DNA of 64,000 bases from contig JACOEL010000002.1 in the NCBI GenBank assembly GCA_024998625.1, positions 186,001 to 250,000 on the forward strand. Reading direction: 5' to 3'. Each line of letters opens with the position of its first letter. Position 1 is the stretch's first letter. This DNA is from Nitrospira sp. Lineage in GTDB: Bacteria; Nitrospirota; Nitrospiria; Nitrospirales; Nitrospiraceae. The notes under the pieces were generated by a model. That model was not told where the DNA came from, did not search any database, and saw nothing but the letters and a program-made list of their open reading frames with translations. A program made the position numbers and the translations under genes. This document shows, in pieces, positions 50,946-61,982 of this stretch.

Positions 50946-51573
50946 AGTGGTTTCTGGGGCCCGAGCCAGACGGTCGCGCGTCTCTGCAGCATCGACCGAC
51001 CAGGACCCAATTGAAGGGCTGATGACGAATCTCTTGCTGGAATTGGGAGAGGATCCCGACCGTAACGGCCTCCTCAATACGCCGAAGCGGGTTGCGAAGG
51101 CCATGCGCTTCATGACTCAAGGATATCGGCAGGATATCGATCATCTTCTCAACGGGGCTTTGTTCCCGATCGAGTACGACGAAATGGTGATTGTGAAAGA
51201 CATCGATTTTTTTAGCATGTGCGAACACCACCTGCTGCCGTTTTTTGGGAAGTGCCATGTGGGGTACTTGCCGAACAAGAAAGTCGTGGGGCTCAGCAAG
51301 ATTCCCCGTGTGGTGGATGCGTTCAGTCGACGCCTGCAGGTTCAGGAACGATTGACGCTCCAGATCGCCGAAACGCTGAAGAAAAAGCTGAATGCGCATG
51401 GTGTGGCGGTGGTGATGGAAGCGCGACACCTTTGCATGATGATGCGGGGCGTCGAAAAACAGAACACCGTGGCCGTGAGCAGTTCCATGCTGGGCGTGTT
51501 CCGCACGCAACAACAGACCCGTGAAGAGTTCTTGAAGTTGATTCGAGGTAGCAGCGTCAGGGACGGAAACTAA
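50938..51573 (+). CDS. folE: GTP cyclohydrolase I
   Basis: [48 protein letters not shown]. Confidence 0.96.
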   Translation: MAKVVSGARARRSRVSAASTDQDPIEGLMTNLLLELGEDPDRNGLLNTPKRVAKAMRFMTQGYRQDIDHLLNGALFPIEYDEMVIVKDIDFFSMCEHHLLPFFGKCHVGYLPNKKVVGLSKIPRVVDAFSRRLQVQERLTLQIAETLKKKLNAHGVAVVMEARHLCMMMRGVEKQNTVAVSSSMLGVFRTQQQTREEFLKLIRGSSVRDGN

Positions 51574-52373
51574 TCGCCCGCCGCCCGTAGTTCCTCGACG
51601 AAGTTTCTCACCAGATCGTTAAAGACCTCAGGCTGTTCAAGATTACTCAAGTGCCCGGCCGAAGTGATCACGGCCAGCCGGGCGCCGGGTATTTCTGCCG
51701 CCATCATTTGCGCGTCGGCGAGGGGTGTGGTGTGGTCTTCCTGGCCGACTACCACCAGAGTTGGGCAGGCAAGCGTGCGGAGATGGGCGACGGAATCGGG
51801 GCGGTTCGCCATGGCCATGAGATCGACGAGGATGCCGCTTACCGGTGTGTGGTGGATCGTGTTTCGAACATACTCAACCAGTTCAGGTTTCTGTGCCAGG
51901 GATGTGGGCCCAAGCAGTTTGGGGAGCATGATGTCCGCCACGGCATCGGTCCCTTTCCTGTAGGCAGTCTGGGCCAGAGTGAAACGCCCCGTTCTCCCCT
52001 CTGGGCTATCCGCCTGTGCTCGAGTATCGGCCAGCACCAATCCCTTCAGGCGGCTCCCGTATTTTCTGGAGAACGCAAAGCCGACATACCCGCCCATTGA
52101 TAATCCCACCAACACAGCCTGGGTAATAGCCAGGTGGTTAAGCAGGGTGCACACATCGTCCGCATAGTCTTCGAGTGAAAAGGCCCACAGCGGGGCATCC
52201 GACTCCCCATGCCCGCGCAGATCCACGGCAATAGTTCTGAATTGTCCGGACAGCGCGGTCGTCTGTGGCGCCCACATCGAGCGATTCAGCGGGAAAGCAT
52301 GGAGAAAGACGAGAGGTAGTCCTGTGCCCTGGTCATCGTAGGCCAGCCGAATGCTCTTCGTGTCGCAAAACAT
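51570..52373 (-). CDS. alpha/beta hydrolase
   Basis: [41 protein letters not shown]. Confidence 0.92.
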   Translation of the reverse strand: MFCDTKSIRLAYDDQGTGLPLVFLHAFPLNRSMWAPQTTALSGQFRTIAVDLRGHGESDAPLWAFSLEDYADDVCTLLNHLAITQAVLVGLSMGGYVGFAFSRKYGSRLKGLVLADTRAQADSPEGRTGRFTLAQTAYRKGTDAVADIMLPKLLGPTSLAQKPELVEYVRNTIHHTPVSGILVDLMAMANRPDSVAHLRTLACPTLVVVGQEDHTTPLADAQMMAAEIPGARLAVITSAGHLSNLEQPEVFNDLVRNFVEELRAAGD

Positions 52374-52522
52374 GAGTACATCCTTTGTGAAAAGCCGGTG
52401 GGTGGGTGGTAGCATTGCCGTGCCCAAGAATCAAGGAGCGGATCGTGGGGAGGCGGTAGTTGTTTGCGATGATTCCCTTGCGCCAGCTAGAATGCAAAGA
52501 GGTATTCAGGCAGAGCACGACC

Positions 52523-53812
52523 ATGTCTTCTCGTGATTTCACAGGTGATCTCTTCGCGCCGGCTCAGGCGGCCACCCGTCCGGGAAAAGTCCCGCTGGCC
52601 GAGCGGATGCGTCCTCGAAGCTTCGATGACCTCGTCGGGCAGGATGAGGTGGTGGGGCCGGGACGCCCGCTCAGAAATGCCATTGAGCGGGATCAGCTTT
52701 CCTCCGTTATTTTCTGGGGACCGCCGGGTTGTGGGAAAACTACATTAGCCGGGCTGGTCGCGCAGCACACCGAGTCCCAATTCGTGCCGTTTTCAGCCGT
52801 CACCGGCGGCATTCCCGAGTTGCGTGAGATTATTAAGGCTGCGGAGCATCGTCGGACGATGGGTCGGGCGACCACGCTGTTCGTCGACGAAATCCACCGG
52901 TTCAATAAAGCCCAGCAGGATGCTTTTTTGCCGCATGTCGAACGGGGGACGGTGGTGCTCATCGGGGCGACCACAGAAAATCCATCCTTCGAACTGATTG
53001 CGCCCTTGCTCTCTCGCTCTATCGTGGTGCTGTTGAAGCCGCTGACGGAGGAGTCGCTTGGTTCCATTCTAGACCGTGCAGTAGCCGATAGGGAGCGGGG
53101 ACTCGGGTCGCTCCGGATCACGTTGCATCCTATTGCCCGCGAGCGGTTGATTGCCTTCAGCAACGGTGATGCGAGAAGCTTGTTGACGACGTTGGAGTTT
53201 GTGGCCGGCCAGATGCCTGTCGGGTCGGATGGATCACGGACCATTGATGAACAGGTGCTGGAGTCTGCGCTGCTCAAAAAGGCGCTTCGTTACGACAAGT
53301 CCGGCGAGGAGCACTACAACCTGGTGTCGGCGTATATCAAGAGCTTGCGCGATTCGGATCCGGACGGTGCGCTCTACTGGCTGGCGCGGATGTTGGAGGG
53401 TGGGGAGAATCCTCGATTCATTGCCAGACGAATGGTGATTTTTGCCTCAGAAGATATCGGCAATGCCGATCCGATGGCCCTGGTGATGGCCAACGCGGTG
53501 GCGCAGGCGGTAGAATTCGTCGGGCTGCCGGAGGCTCAAATCAATCTGGCGCACGGGACAACGTACCTGGCCTCGCGGCCCAAGGATAATGCCTCCTATG
53601 TGGGCCTGCAGGAGGCGGTGCGGGATGCGCGCCAACATGGCAATCTCGGCGTGCCGCTGCACCTGCGCAATGCCGTGACCTCTCTCATGAAAGACATCGG
53701 GTACGGGAAGGGGTATCGATATGTGCATGACGATCCTGAGGCCAAAACCGATCAGAATCACCTCCCGGAGCCGCTTCGTGGCACACGGTATTACCGCCCC
53801 AGAACCCCCTAA
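52523..53812 (+). CDS. rarA: replication-associated recombination protein A
   Basis: PLAERMRPRSFDDLVGQDEVVGPG, WGPPGCGKTTLA, DEIHRFNKAQQDAFLPHVE. Confidence 0.95.
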   Translation: MSSRDFTGDLFAPAQAATRPGKVPLAERMRPRSFDDLVGQDEVVGPGRPLRNAIERDQLSSVIFWGPPGCGKTTLAGLVAQHTESQFVPFSAVTGGIPELREIIKAAEHRRTMGRATTLFVDEIHRFNKAQQDAFLPHVERGTVVLIGATTENPSFELIAPLLSRSIVVLLKPLTEESLGSILDRAVADRERGLGSLRITLHPIARERLIAFSNGDARSLLTTLEFVAGQMPVGSDGSRTIDEQVLESALLKKALRYDKSGEEHYNLVSAYIKSLRDSDPDGALYWLARMLEGGENPRFIARRMVIFASEDIGNADPMALVMANAVAQAVEFVGLPEAQINLAHGTTYLASRPKDNASYVGLQEAVRDARQHGNLGVPLHLRNAVTSLMKDIGYGKGYRYVHDDPEAKTDQNHLPEPLRGTRYYRPRTP

Positions 53813-53874
53813 TTCGATGAAGAAAGGGGCTGGACAAACCTGGACGGACGGTTATACTTAGGGCCGAGGTCATC

Positions 53875-54252
53875 ATGGCACGTCAATCCAGTTCAGCGGA
53901 GAGTGTGAGCGAGCGCCGGAAGTATGTCCGGGCCACGCTCGTCGGGTCGGCCCTGGTGTCGCCGCAAAGCGGAGCCAAGGGTTTTACGGCTGTGCTGAAT
54001 AATGTGAATAAGATCGGCGCCGGCCTTCATTCCAAAGAGACTCTGCCTATCGGCGCAAAGATTACCGTGTCGTTGGCCTTCCTGGACCCGGATCGCGTGG
54101 AGCAACAGGAGAAACTGAGGGCCACCGTGGCTTGGGCCAAACCGTGGGAGAAGGGAATCTTGCTGGGGGTGGTGTGGGATGACCTGGTGACGAAAGAGAA
54201 GAACCGTTGGTTGTACTATTATCTTGAAGAGACGCTGAAGTCGACCGACTAA
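53875..54252 (+). CDS. PilZ-domain-like protein
   Basis: ERRKYVRATLVGSALVSPQSG...NVNKIGAGLHSKE. Confidence 0.75.
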   Translation: MARQSSSAESVSERRKYVRATLVGSALVSPQSGAKGFTAVLNNVNKIGAGLHSKETLPIGAKITVSLAFLDPDRVEQQEKLRATVAWAKPWEKGILLGVVWDDLVTKEKNRWLYYYLEETLKSTD

Positions 54253-56090
54253 CCGGCTGCCGTCAGTTTTTCCCGCACGTCTTGCAATTCCTCGGACAAC
54301 GATTCCCAACGCGCAGTGAGCCGCTCCAATTCCTTTTTCCAGCCTTCCTGCTCTCGCTGCAATTCGCTCCATCGGCCGAGTTCTTGATACAGCGCCGGGT
54401 CGGCCAGCTCCAGTTCTCGCGTTTTCACTTTGGTTTCCATCGAGGCGATCTCGGACTCCGTCCGCGACACCTGCTTTTCAAGGCGTGCCTGCGTTTTGTT
54501 CAGATCCCGCCGTTCCCCACCTTGAGATTTCTGTTGCATCTGCGAGGCCATGGCCTTGGTGGGGCCGTCTGATTTGCCTGCCTGGGCGGCGGCAAGTTCC
54601 GCGCTGCTTTCCTTGATCGATTCGAACTCCTGTGCCTTCTTCCACAAAAAGTACTCATAGTCGCCCAGATAATTCTTCGCCCGGCCTTCATCCACTTCGA
54701 CGATCAGCGTGGCGACGCGCGTCAGAAACGTCGGATCATGGGAAATGAAGATGATCGTTCCCGGAAAGTCCGTCAGGGCGTCGGTCAGCATATCCACCGA
54801 GGCCGGGTCCAGGTGGTTGGTTGGTTCGTCGAGCAGCAGCGTGTTTGCTGGCTCCACCAGCATACGGGCCAAGGCCACGCGATTCCGCTCGCCGCCGCTG
54901 AGGGCTTTGATCGGCTTTTTCTGGTCATCACCGGAGAACAGGAAGGCGCCGGCAATACCGCGGAGAAAGTTCGTTTCAGCCTGCGCCGAGACCTCAGCTA
55001 GTGACTCCAAAATCGTGTCGTCCGGGTCCAATGATTCCGCCTGATGTTGGGCAAAATAGTGAAGCGTGACTCCGTGCCCGACCTGGCGAGTACCCTTTTC
55101 AAACGGCAGCACACCGGCCAATATTTTCAGCAGGGTGCTTTTCCCGGCCCCATTCTCACCCACTAGCGCGATCCGTTGCCCTCGTTCCACTGTGAAGTCC
55201 AGCGAACGGTAAATCACCTTTTCGCCGTAACTTTTCGCGACGCCTTTGAGTTCGAGCACGTGCCGCCCGCTGGCTGAGGGAAGAGGAAACTTAAAGCGCA
55301 CGCGTTTGGTGTCGCGTTGCCGCTCGATCAACTTCACCTTATCCAGTTGTTTGATGCGCGACTGCACCTGCTTGGCTTTGTTGGCCTGGTAGCGGAAGCG
55401 ATCGATGAAGTTCTGGACGCGAGCCACTTCTTTGCTCTGCCGGTTGGCAGCCGATTCGATCTGGGCGTCCCGGGCCGCCCGGAGTTCCTGGAACTTCGTA
55501 TAGTTGCCGCGATATTCCTGAATGGTGCGATCACGGAGTTCCCAGATATGCGTGGCGATGCCGTCGAGGAATTTGGTGTCGTGCGAGATGACGAGGAGCG
55601 TGAGATTCGAGTCGAGGAGAAACCGCTCGAACCAACGCTGGGTCGGCTTGTCCAGGTGGTTCGTCGGCTCGTCCAGCATGAGCACGTCGGGGTTTGACAG
55701 CAACAAGTGCGCGAGCGCGACACGCATGCGGTATCCACCGGAGAGGTTCTCAATCGGTCGCGAAAAATCGGTTTCCGAAAATCCCAGACCCGCGAGAATC
55801 CGTTCGGCTTCATGTTCCGGATACAAATCGCGGTGCGTAGCATCCAGGACGGTTTTCCCGACGATGGTTTCCAATTCCTGCGGGAGGTAGCCGACACGGA
55901 GACGCGGGCGTTTGCGGATGGTCCCTTTGTCGGGAGTTTCCTCGCCCAGAATCATGCGGAAGAGCGTCGTTTTCCCAGCGCCGTTGGGTCCCACGAGGCC
56001 GACACGGGCACCGGGACGCAGGTGTGCCGTGGCACCTTCGAGCAGCACTTTGGTAGCAAATTGTTTATGGACAGATTCAAGCTGCAGCAT
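54249..56090 (-). CDS. ABC-F family ATP-binding protein
   Basis: Two Walker A (GPNGAGKTT, GENGAGKST), LSGGYRMRVALAHLL, LDEPTNHLD twice. Confidence 0.95.
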   Translation of the reverse strand: MLQLESVHKQFATKVLLEGATAHLRPGARVGLVGPNGAGKTTLFRMILGEETPDKGTIRKRPRLRVGYLPQELETIVGKTVLDATHRDLYPEHEAERILAGLGFSETDFSRPIENLSGGYRMRVALAHLLLSNPDVLMLDEPTNHLDKPTQRWFERFLLDSNLTLLVISHDTKFLDGIATHIWELRDRTIQEYRGNYTKFQELRAARDAQIESAANRQSKEVARVQNFIDRFRYQANKAKQVQSRIKQLDKVKLIERQRDTKRVRFKFPLPSASGRHVLELKGVAKSYGEKVIYRSLDFTVERGQRIALVGENGAGKSTLLKILAGVLPFEKGTRQVGHGVTLHYFAQHQAESLDPDDTILESLAEVSAQAETNFLRGIAGAFLFSGDDQKKPIKALSGGERNRVALARMLVEPANTLLLDEPTNHLDPASVDMLTDALTDFPGTIIFISHDPTFLTRVATLIVEVDEGRAKNYLGDYEYFLWKKAQEFESIKESSAELAAAQAGKSDGPTKAMASQMQQKSQGGERRDLNKTQARLEKQVSRTESEIASMETKVKTRELELADPALYQELGRWSELQREQEGWKKELERLTARWESLSEELQDVREKLTAAG

Positions 56091-56248
56091 GGATCAGTAA
56101 GACTCGGTGTATGGGGTGAAACGTTCGGTGAGGTACCCGCTGCAGAGTATCAGCGTCCGTGTGTGCACCGGCGGCTGGCCAAGCGTATGACTCGTAGAGT
56201 TCGGATACCCCCGCACACATTCGAAGCGTTGGTCGGACAAGCTTTATT

Positions 56249-56324
56249 TGGTGGAGCTGGCCGGGATTGAACCGGCGACCTCGTGAATGCCATTCACGCG
56301 CGCTCCCAACTGCGCCACAGCCCC
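56249..56324 (-). tRNA. tRNA-Ala(GGC)
   Basis: Reverse strand GGGGCTGTGGCGCAGTTGGGAGCGCGCGTGAATGGCATTCACGAGGTCGCCGGTTCAATCCCGGCCAGCTCCACCA folds as cloverleaf, CCA encoded. Confidence 0.97.
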
Positions 56325-56397
56325 ACGCAAGCTTCTCTGTACATGTGCACAGGCACGGGAAAAAGAAACAACGTGCAGACGTAACTCCGCAATCTAG

Positions 56398-58002
<1,605 letters not shown>

Positions 58003-58110
58003 GGGCCGGATTGTCCGTGGAACGCAGCCGCAACGTAGCGAACCATCACCTTTCAGTGGTATGATTCCCCTCCGTTCCGCGTCACGCGTAACGATGGGCC
58101 GTCGTTGTGT

Positions 58111-59364
58111 TTAGGAGAGTCGGTAGCTCAGTTGGTAGAGCATCGCCCTTTTAAGGCGAGGGTCCTGGGTTCGAATCCCAGCCGACTCACCATACAAATC
58201 AATAAGTTCCGCAGTTCCCCCCTCGGTCGCCCTAGTCTCATAGGACAATCCATAGGACAACGGATAGGCTTTTTCGAGTCCTTCCACGGCTGATCGCAGC
58301 TTTCGGTCCCACTCCGGGCCCCCATGAGAATAGTTCGCCGTCATGCCGGGCATGCGATGGCCCAGGAGCGCCTGACGGACTTCATAGTCTACGCCGATAC
58401 GTTGCAATCTCGTCGCGAAGGTATGTCGAAGGTCGTGGAAGTGTAGGTCGTGAATACCGACTCGTCGACAGGTTTCACTCCAATATTCCTTAAATGCCCG
58501 CTGGTGAGTCCAACGGCGAAAGACCCGGCCATCGGCAAGAGAGGGAATCTCAGCGCCTAAGGCAAGCATCGCAGTGCGGTTCAACGGCACTTCTTGCGGA
58601 GTTCCTTTGATACGACTTGCGGCTGGCGGAAGACAGAGCCAGTACCCATCCTCTCGCTTCTTCACCCACGACCGTTCAATCTCCAGAATTTTTCCTTCTC
58701 GCAAGCCGACCGAAACTGCCACCTGGATAATGCGCCATAACTCCTGCCGGCATTCGAGCTTGGTGGGGTCATTCTCCCGCATCTTGCTAATGAGAGAGAG
58801 TTCTCCTGGCTCTGCGATTCTGGTCCGTTTCTCCGCGTCCGGCAGTTCGACATGTTTCAAAGGGTTTCTATCCAATTTCTCATAGCGCACGGCGACATTG
58901 AGAATTCGATTGAGGACCTGCCATTCACGACGGACGGTGCCGGCTGTCGCCCCTTCGTCCAATCGGGCCTTCACATATCGGAGCCCATCCTCCGGTTTGA
59001 GGGAAGAAAGTGGTTGGTGTCCAAAACGATGACTGCAAGAGAAGTCGTTTCTGACGCAGGCATGGCAGGACAAGATGTGATTCTCCAGAATTCCTTTTGG
59101 TCGCGTGCGATCGATACGCTTTTTCACTTCGAAGGCCTGCCAATACAGCGGGAGGACATCGCGGAGGGTGATGAGCGAACGCGGCTTCTCGTGTTCTTCG
59201 TTTTGAATCTTGTGAATCAGGTCGATGGCACACTGTTGGGCTTGATGGGGGGAGAGGTCGTAGCCGAGTAGGGGACGATACCGTTGCCCCTTCCACCGGA
59301 AATAGAGGTCAAAGGCGATCCCTTTGGTCGTGCGTCGTTTGGTAATCGTATAAGCCATGGTCAT
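58111..59364 (-). CDS. int: tyrosine recombinase/integrase
   Basis: HDLRHTFATRLQRIG, LLGHRMPGMTANYSH; C-terminus GIRTQDPRLKRAMLYQLSYRLS is encoded by the antisense of tRNA-Lys. Confidence 0.95.
   Translation of the reverse strand: MTMAYTITKRRTTKGIAFDLYFRWKGQRYRPLLGYDLSPHQAQQCAIDLIHKIQNEEHEKPRSLITLRDVLPLYWQAFEVKKRIDRTRPKGILENHILSCHACVRNDFSCSHRFGHQPLSSLKPEDGLRYVKARLDEGATAGTVRREWQVLNRILNVAVRYEKLDRNPLKHVELPDAEKRTRIAEPGELSLISKMRENDPTKLECRQELWRIIQVAVSVGLREGKILEIERSWVKKREDGYWLCLPPAASRIKGTPQEVPLNRTAMLALGAEIPSLADGRVFRRWTHQRAFKEYWSETCRRVGIHDLHFHDLRHTFATRLQRIGVDYEVRQALLGHRMPGMTANYSHGGPEWDRKLRSAVEGLEKAYPLSYGLSYETRATEGGTAELIDLYGESAGIRTQDPRLKRAMLYQLSYRLS
58117..58192 (+). tRNA. tRNA-Lys(TTT), integration site of the downstream element
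   Basis: GAGTCGGTAGCTCAGTTGGTAGAGCATCGCCCTTTTAAGGCGAGGGTCCTGGGTTCGAATCCCAGCCGACTCACCA. Confidence 0.97.
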
Positions 59365-59642
59365 CCCCGATATTTTGGGTTCCGATGGTAAACAGTGGTA
59401 TGAGCCGTGTCTAGTGGGAAAACCAACTCGCTAGAGTCCGCCGACTGTGCTTCCCCATCACCACTTTTCAACCAGGCGATCAGCTCGTCTTTGAGGAATC
59501 TAACTTCTCGCGATCCCGGCATGCGATGCCTAGGAATATCCTTCCGCTGATACAACGTGGATTTTGACACGCGCAAATAGACTGCCGCTTCGGCCAGGGT
59601 CATGATTTCCAGCGTCGCGCTCGTTTGCCGTTCCTGATTCAT
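59361..59642 (-). CDS. excisionase-type helix-turn-helix protein
   Basis: MTLAEAAVYLRVSKSTLYQRKDIPRHRMPGSREVRFLKDELIAWLKS. Confidence 0.88.
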   Translation of the reverse strand: MNQERQTSATLEIMTLAEAAVYLRVSKSTLYQRKDIPRHRMPGSREVRFLKDELIAWLKSGDGEAQSADSSELVFPLDTAHTTVYHRNPKYRG

Positions 59643-59730
59643 TCTTGTCCCGCTCTCACTGAAACGCCTCTGCACTGTCCGGCTGGGGTCGAAGAGTGAG
59701 CCCCCAGTGGGTACGACTCGGGGCCGCTGA

Positions 59731-59795
59731 GCAGCGGGACAGGCCTTCCCGGTCCCCACCGTGCCGGTCTCCGCCCCTCCAGGCCTGCCCGCTGC
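59731..59795. repeat. GC-rich inverted repeat in phage intergenic region
   Basis: GCAGCGGGACAGGCCT (59731-59746) / AGGCCTGCCCGCTGC (59781-59795), one bulged base. Confidence 0.75.
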
Positions 59796-59823
59796 GAGAG
59801 CCCCGTGCCGCCTCCTTCGTTAC

Positions 59824-59853
59824 GCCCCACCCTTGGTTGGTGAAGGGTGGGGC
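59824..59853. repeat. perfect 11 bp stem, 8 nt loop hairpin
   Basis: GCCCCACCCTT-GGTTGGTG-AAGGGTGGGGC. Confidence 0.85.
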
Positions 59854-59881
59854 TAGAACATAATTTCAGAAGGAGGCGGAC

Positions 59882-60385
59882 ATGTCCGTTGATAGCTCTC
59901 TCGGTTCCTCGAACGGTGGACGGCCACTGAGCCCAGTTCGGAAATACGCGGTCCCTCGGTACCGTGTAACCCTCGTTCGCGAGGGCCGTGCCATTCCGGC
60001 TTCTGCATCGATTCATACGTCGGAAGGCGCCGCGGCAATCCTCCGGCCATTGTTTGACGGTCTGGACCGAGAGCAGTTCCTCATCTGTGGACTGGATGCG
60101 AAACATGGTCTGATCGGGATCAATGTCGTCTCCACCGGCTCGCTTAATCTGACCATCGTCCATCCTCGAGAGGTCTTCAAACCACTGATCCTCATGAATG
60201 CCGGGGCCTGGCTGTGTGCCCATAATCATCCGTCCGGGGACATTACGCCCAGTCCCGAAGATCGCGTCTTGACCAAACGACTGCGCGAGGCCGGCGACCT
60301 CTTCGGGATTACTCTCCTCGACCATCTCATCCTCGCCGAAGAACACTACTACAGCTTCGCCGACCAGGGCTGGCCCGGCGCTTAG
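59882..60385 (+). CDS. radC: RadC-family JAB-domain protein
   Basis: LCAHNHPSGDITPSPEDRVLTKRLREAGDLFGITLLDHLIL; SD AGAAGGAGG upstream. Confidence 0.92.
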   Translation: MSVDSSLGSSNGGRPLSPVRKYAVPRYRVTLVREGRAIPASASIHTSEGAAAILRPLFDGLDREQFLICGLDAKHGLIGINVVSTGSLNLTIVHPREVFKPLILMNAGAWLCAHNHPSGDITPSPEDRVLTKRLREAGDLFGITLLDHLILAEEHYYSFADQGWPGA

Positions 60386-60510
60386 CGCAAGAGCCGCAAC
60401 ACCCAGGCTGCGCCGGCGGCCACGAGTGCGAGCCCGATCGCGGCCGTCCCCCAGGCGACCAGGTCGATGGCCAACGCATTGCCGATCGTTTGGATTTGTT
60501 GCGCGGTCAT
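60382..60510 (-). CDS. 42-aa leaderless coat-like membrane protein
   Basis: MTAQQIQTIGNALAIDLVAWGTAAIGLALVAAGAAWVLRLLR; AAGGAG SD; polar N-terminus, one TM, basic C-terminus. Not in ORF track. Confidence 0.65.
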   Translation of the reverse strand: MTAQQIQTIGNALAIDLVAWGTAAIGLALVAAGAAWVLRLLR

Positions 60511-60601
60511 GCTCCCTCTCCTTCGCCATCGATCTCATTCACGATTAGTTTGCTGGATAAAGGAGGCAGGCTGCTGCCAGCCTGCCTCGATGGGCTACCT
60601 G

Positions 60602-60814
60602 TCAGCCCACAATCGCGCGTACGCGCTTAAAGGCGTAAATCGCCAACGCCACGCCAATCAAGGCCGTGGCCCACAAGAGCAGATCCGCCCGCACTGTGGC
60701 CACATCTGCCGAGACCGGAAACAACTGCGCTTGCGACAGCGCCGGCACGCCCAGGGCGAACACGAACGCCATGAGCAGCCCCCCAAGCCCTTTCACCCAA
60801 CCCCATCCCTTCAT
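60602..60814 (-). CDS. putative major coat protein (pVIII-like) with signal peptide
   Basis: MKGWGWVKGLGGLLMAFVFALGVPALSQAQ then LFPVSADVATVRADLLLWATALIGVALAIYAFKRVRAIVG; SD AGGAGGTG. Confidence 0.78.
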   Translation of the reverse strand: MKGWGWVKGLGGLLMAFVFALGVPALSQAQLFPVSADVATVRADLLLWATALIGVALAIYAFKRVRAIVG

Positions 60815-60886
60815 ACCGCACCTCCTTGTGCTGTTGGTGGTTCCGTCCACCCACGCCGCCGGATCACTCCCCGGCAGTCGAGCGCC

Positions 60887-60994
60887 TCAGTGGCTCTGAG
60901 GCAGAATCAGTTTGATAATGAGGCCCACGGCAAAGCCGCCGAGCCAGAAAATCGCCGTGTAATACGTCATCGCCTCAATCGCCGGCAGGTCCAT
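60887..60994 (-). CDS. 35-aa single-TM protein
   Basis: MDLPAIEAMTYYTAIFWLGGFAVGLIIKLILPQSH; AAGGAGTG SD; start overlaps zot 3' end. Not in ORF track. Confidence 0.6.
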   Translation of the reverse strand: MDLPAIEAMTYYTAIFWLGGFAVGLIIKLILPQSH

Positions 60995-61982
60995 AGAACA
61001 CTCCTTCGCCGATCAGTCGCATCGATCCCTCTTCATAGACTTCTGAGACCAGGAGGCCATAGCGTCCGGTAATCTGCGCGGCAGTGAGGATCTCGCCACT
61101 ATCCAACAGATATCGCCAGCCTTGACGGTCCTTGCTCATTCCGGCGCCACCGAGGATTCTCACGGGCCGCTTTGGTGCAGGCGGAGTCGTTGATGCCGGC
61201 GGAGCCACGCCCAAGGGGTTCAACAGACTGGTCGACCCGGATGCTGATGCGTCGATGGTGGTGGTAGGAACAGCCGTTGATCCAGCGGCAGTGGTTGGCT
61301 TGCTGGCACTCAACGAAGACCAGGGCCGCCAGACCATCAGACCGAGGGCAAAGAGACCCGCCGCTATACCAATGGCAACGCGTGCAGATTTGAAGACGGT
61401 ATGACTGCGTTTTTCTTCTCGAATGGCCGCCGAAGCGTAACTCGAATAGTAGGCGTAGATCGCCGGCGAATAGGTACCGACGAAGGCCCGGATGACTTCG
61501 TGGTCTTCCGGATTTCCCCGAACCTTGCCCTGGTACTTCTTGGCTAAGCCCACAAAAGCCAGTTTGCGGAACTTCACCGTCGCTTCAATCAGTCGGGTGA
61601 CGCCTTGCGACATCTGACGGAAATCCTGGCTCATGAGCAGAATATCCACGCCGTAGTGCCGGTGCGTTTCCAGCCAGCGGAGCAATCCTGGTTCAACCTT
61701 CTGCATGGACCGAAAGACCGTCTGCGCCTCGTCGATGATCACGGCTGAACCGGGTTCGACATGCGGAAAGGCCTGCAGGACTTCGACGGAGTCTTTCCAG
61801 AGCGTGATCTGTTGTTCCAGGACGGAGAGCTCGATGCCCGTAAAGAGCGCGAGTCTATCGAGGTAGATGCCATCGACCGCGATATAGAGCCGTCGACCTT
61901 GTTTCACCCAGGGGAGAAACTTCTCGCAGATGGCGTGATAGGACTTCCCCGAGCCTGGGACCCCTTCATACAGTTCGATCAT
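60975..61982 (-). CDS. zot: Zot/pI-like phage assembly ATPase
   Basis: MIELYEGVPGSGKSYHAICEKF (Walker A), AVIIDEAQTVFR (Walker B), HRHYGVDILLMSQD, internal TM after VFKSARVAIGIAAGLFALGLMVW. Confidence 0.93.
   Translation of the reverse strand: MIELYEGVPGSGKSYHAICEKFLPWVKQGRRLYIAVDGIYLDRLALFTGIELSVLEQQITLWKDSVEVLQAFPHVEPGSAVIIDEAQTVFRSMQKVEPGLLRWLETHRHYGVDILLMSQDFRQMSQGVTRLIEATVKFRKLAFVGLAKKYQGKVRGNPEDHEVIRAFVGTYSPAIYAYYSSYASAAIREEKRSHTVFKSARVAIGIAAGLFALGLMVWRPWSSLSASKPTTAAGSTAVPTTTIDASASGSTSLLNPLGVAPPASTTPPAPKRPVRILGGAGMSKDRQGWRYLLDSGEILTAAQITGRYGLLVSEVYEEGSMRLIGEGVFYGPAGD

Noticed and set aside
58105-58293. 62-aa plus-strand ORF
   Set aside because: SVAQLVEHRPFKARVLGSNPSRLT is a translation of tRNA-Lys.
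59639-60538. 299-aa minus-strand ORF in the prophage
   Set aside because: Lies antisense to the well-supported radC and across the hairpin region; Arg/Pro/Gly-rich with no recognisable domain. Treated as spurious.
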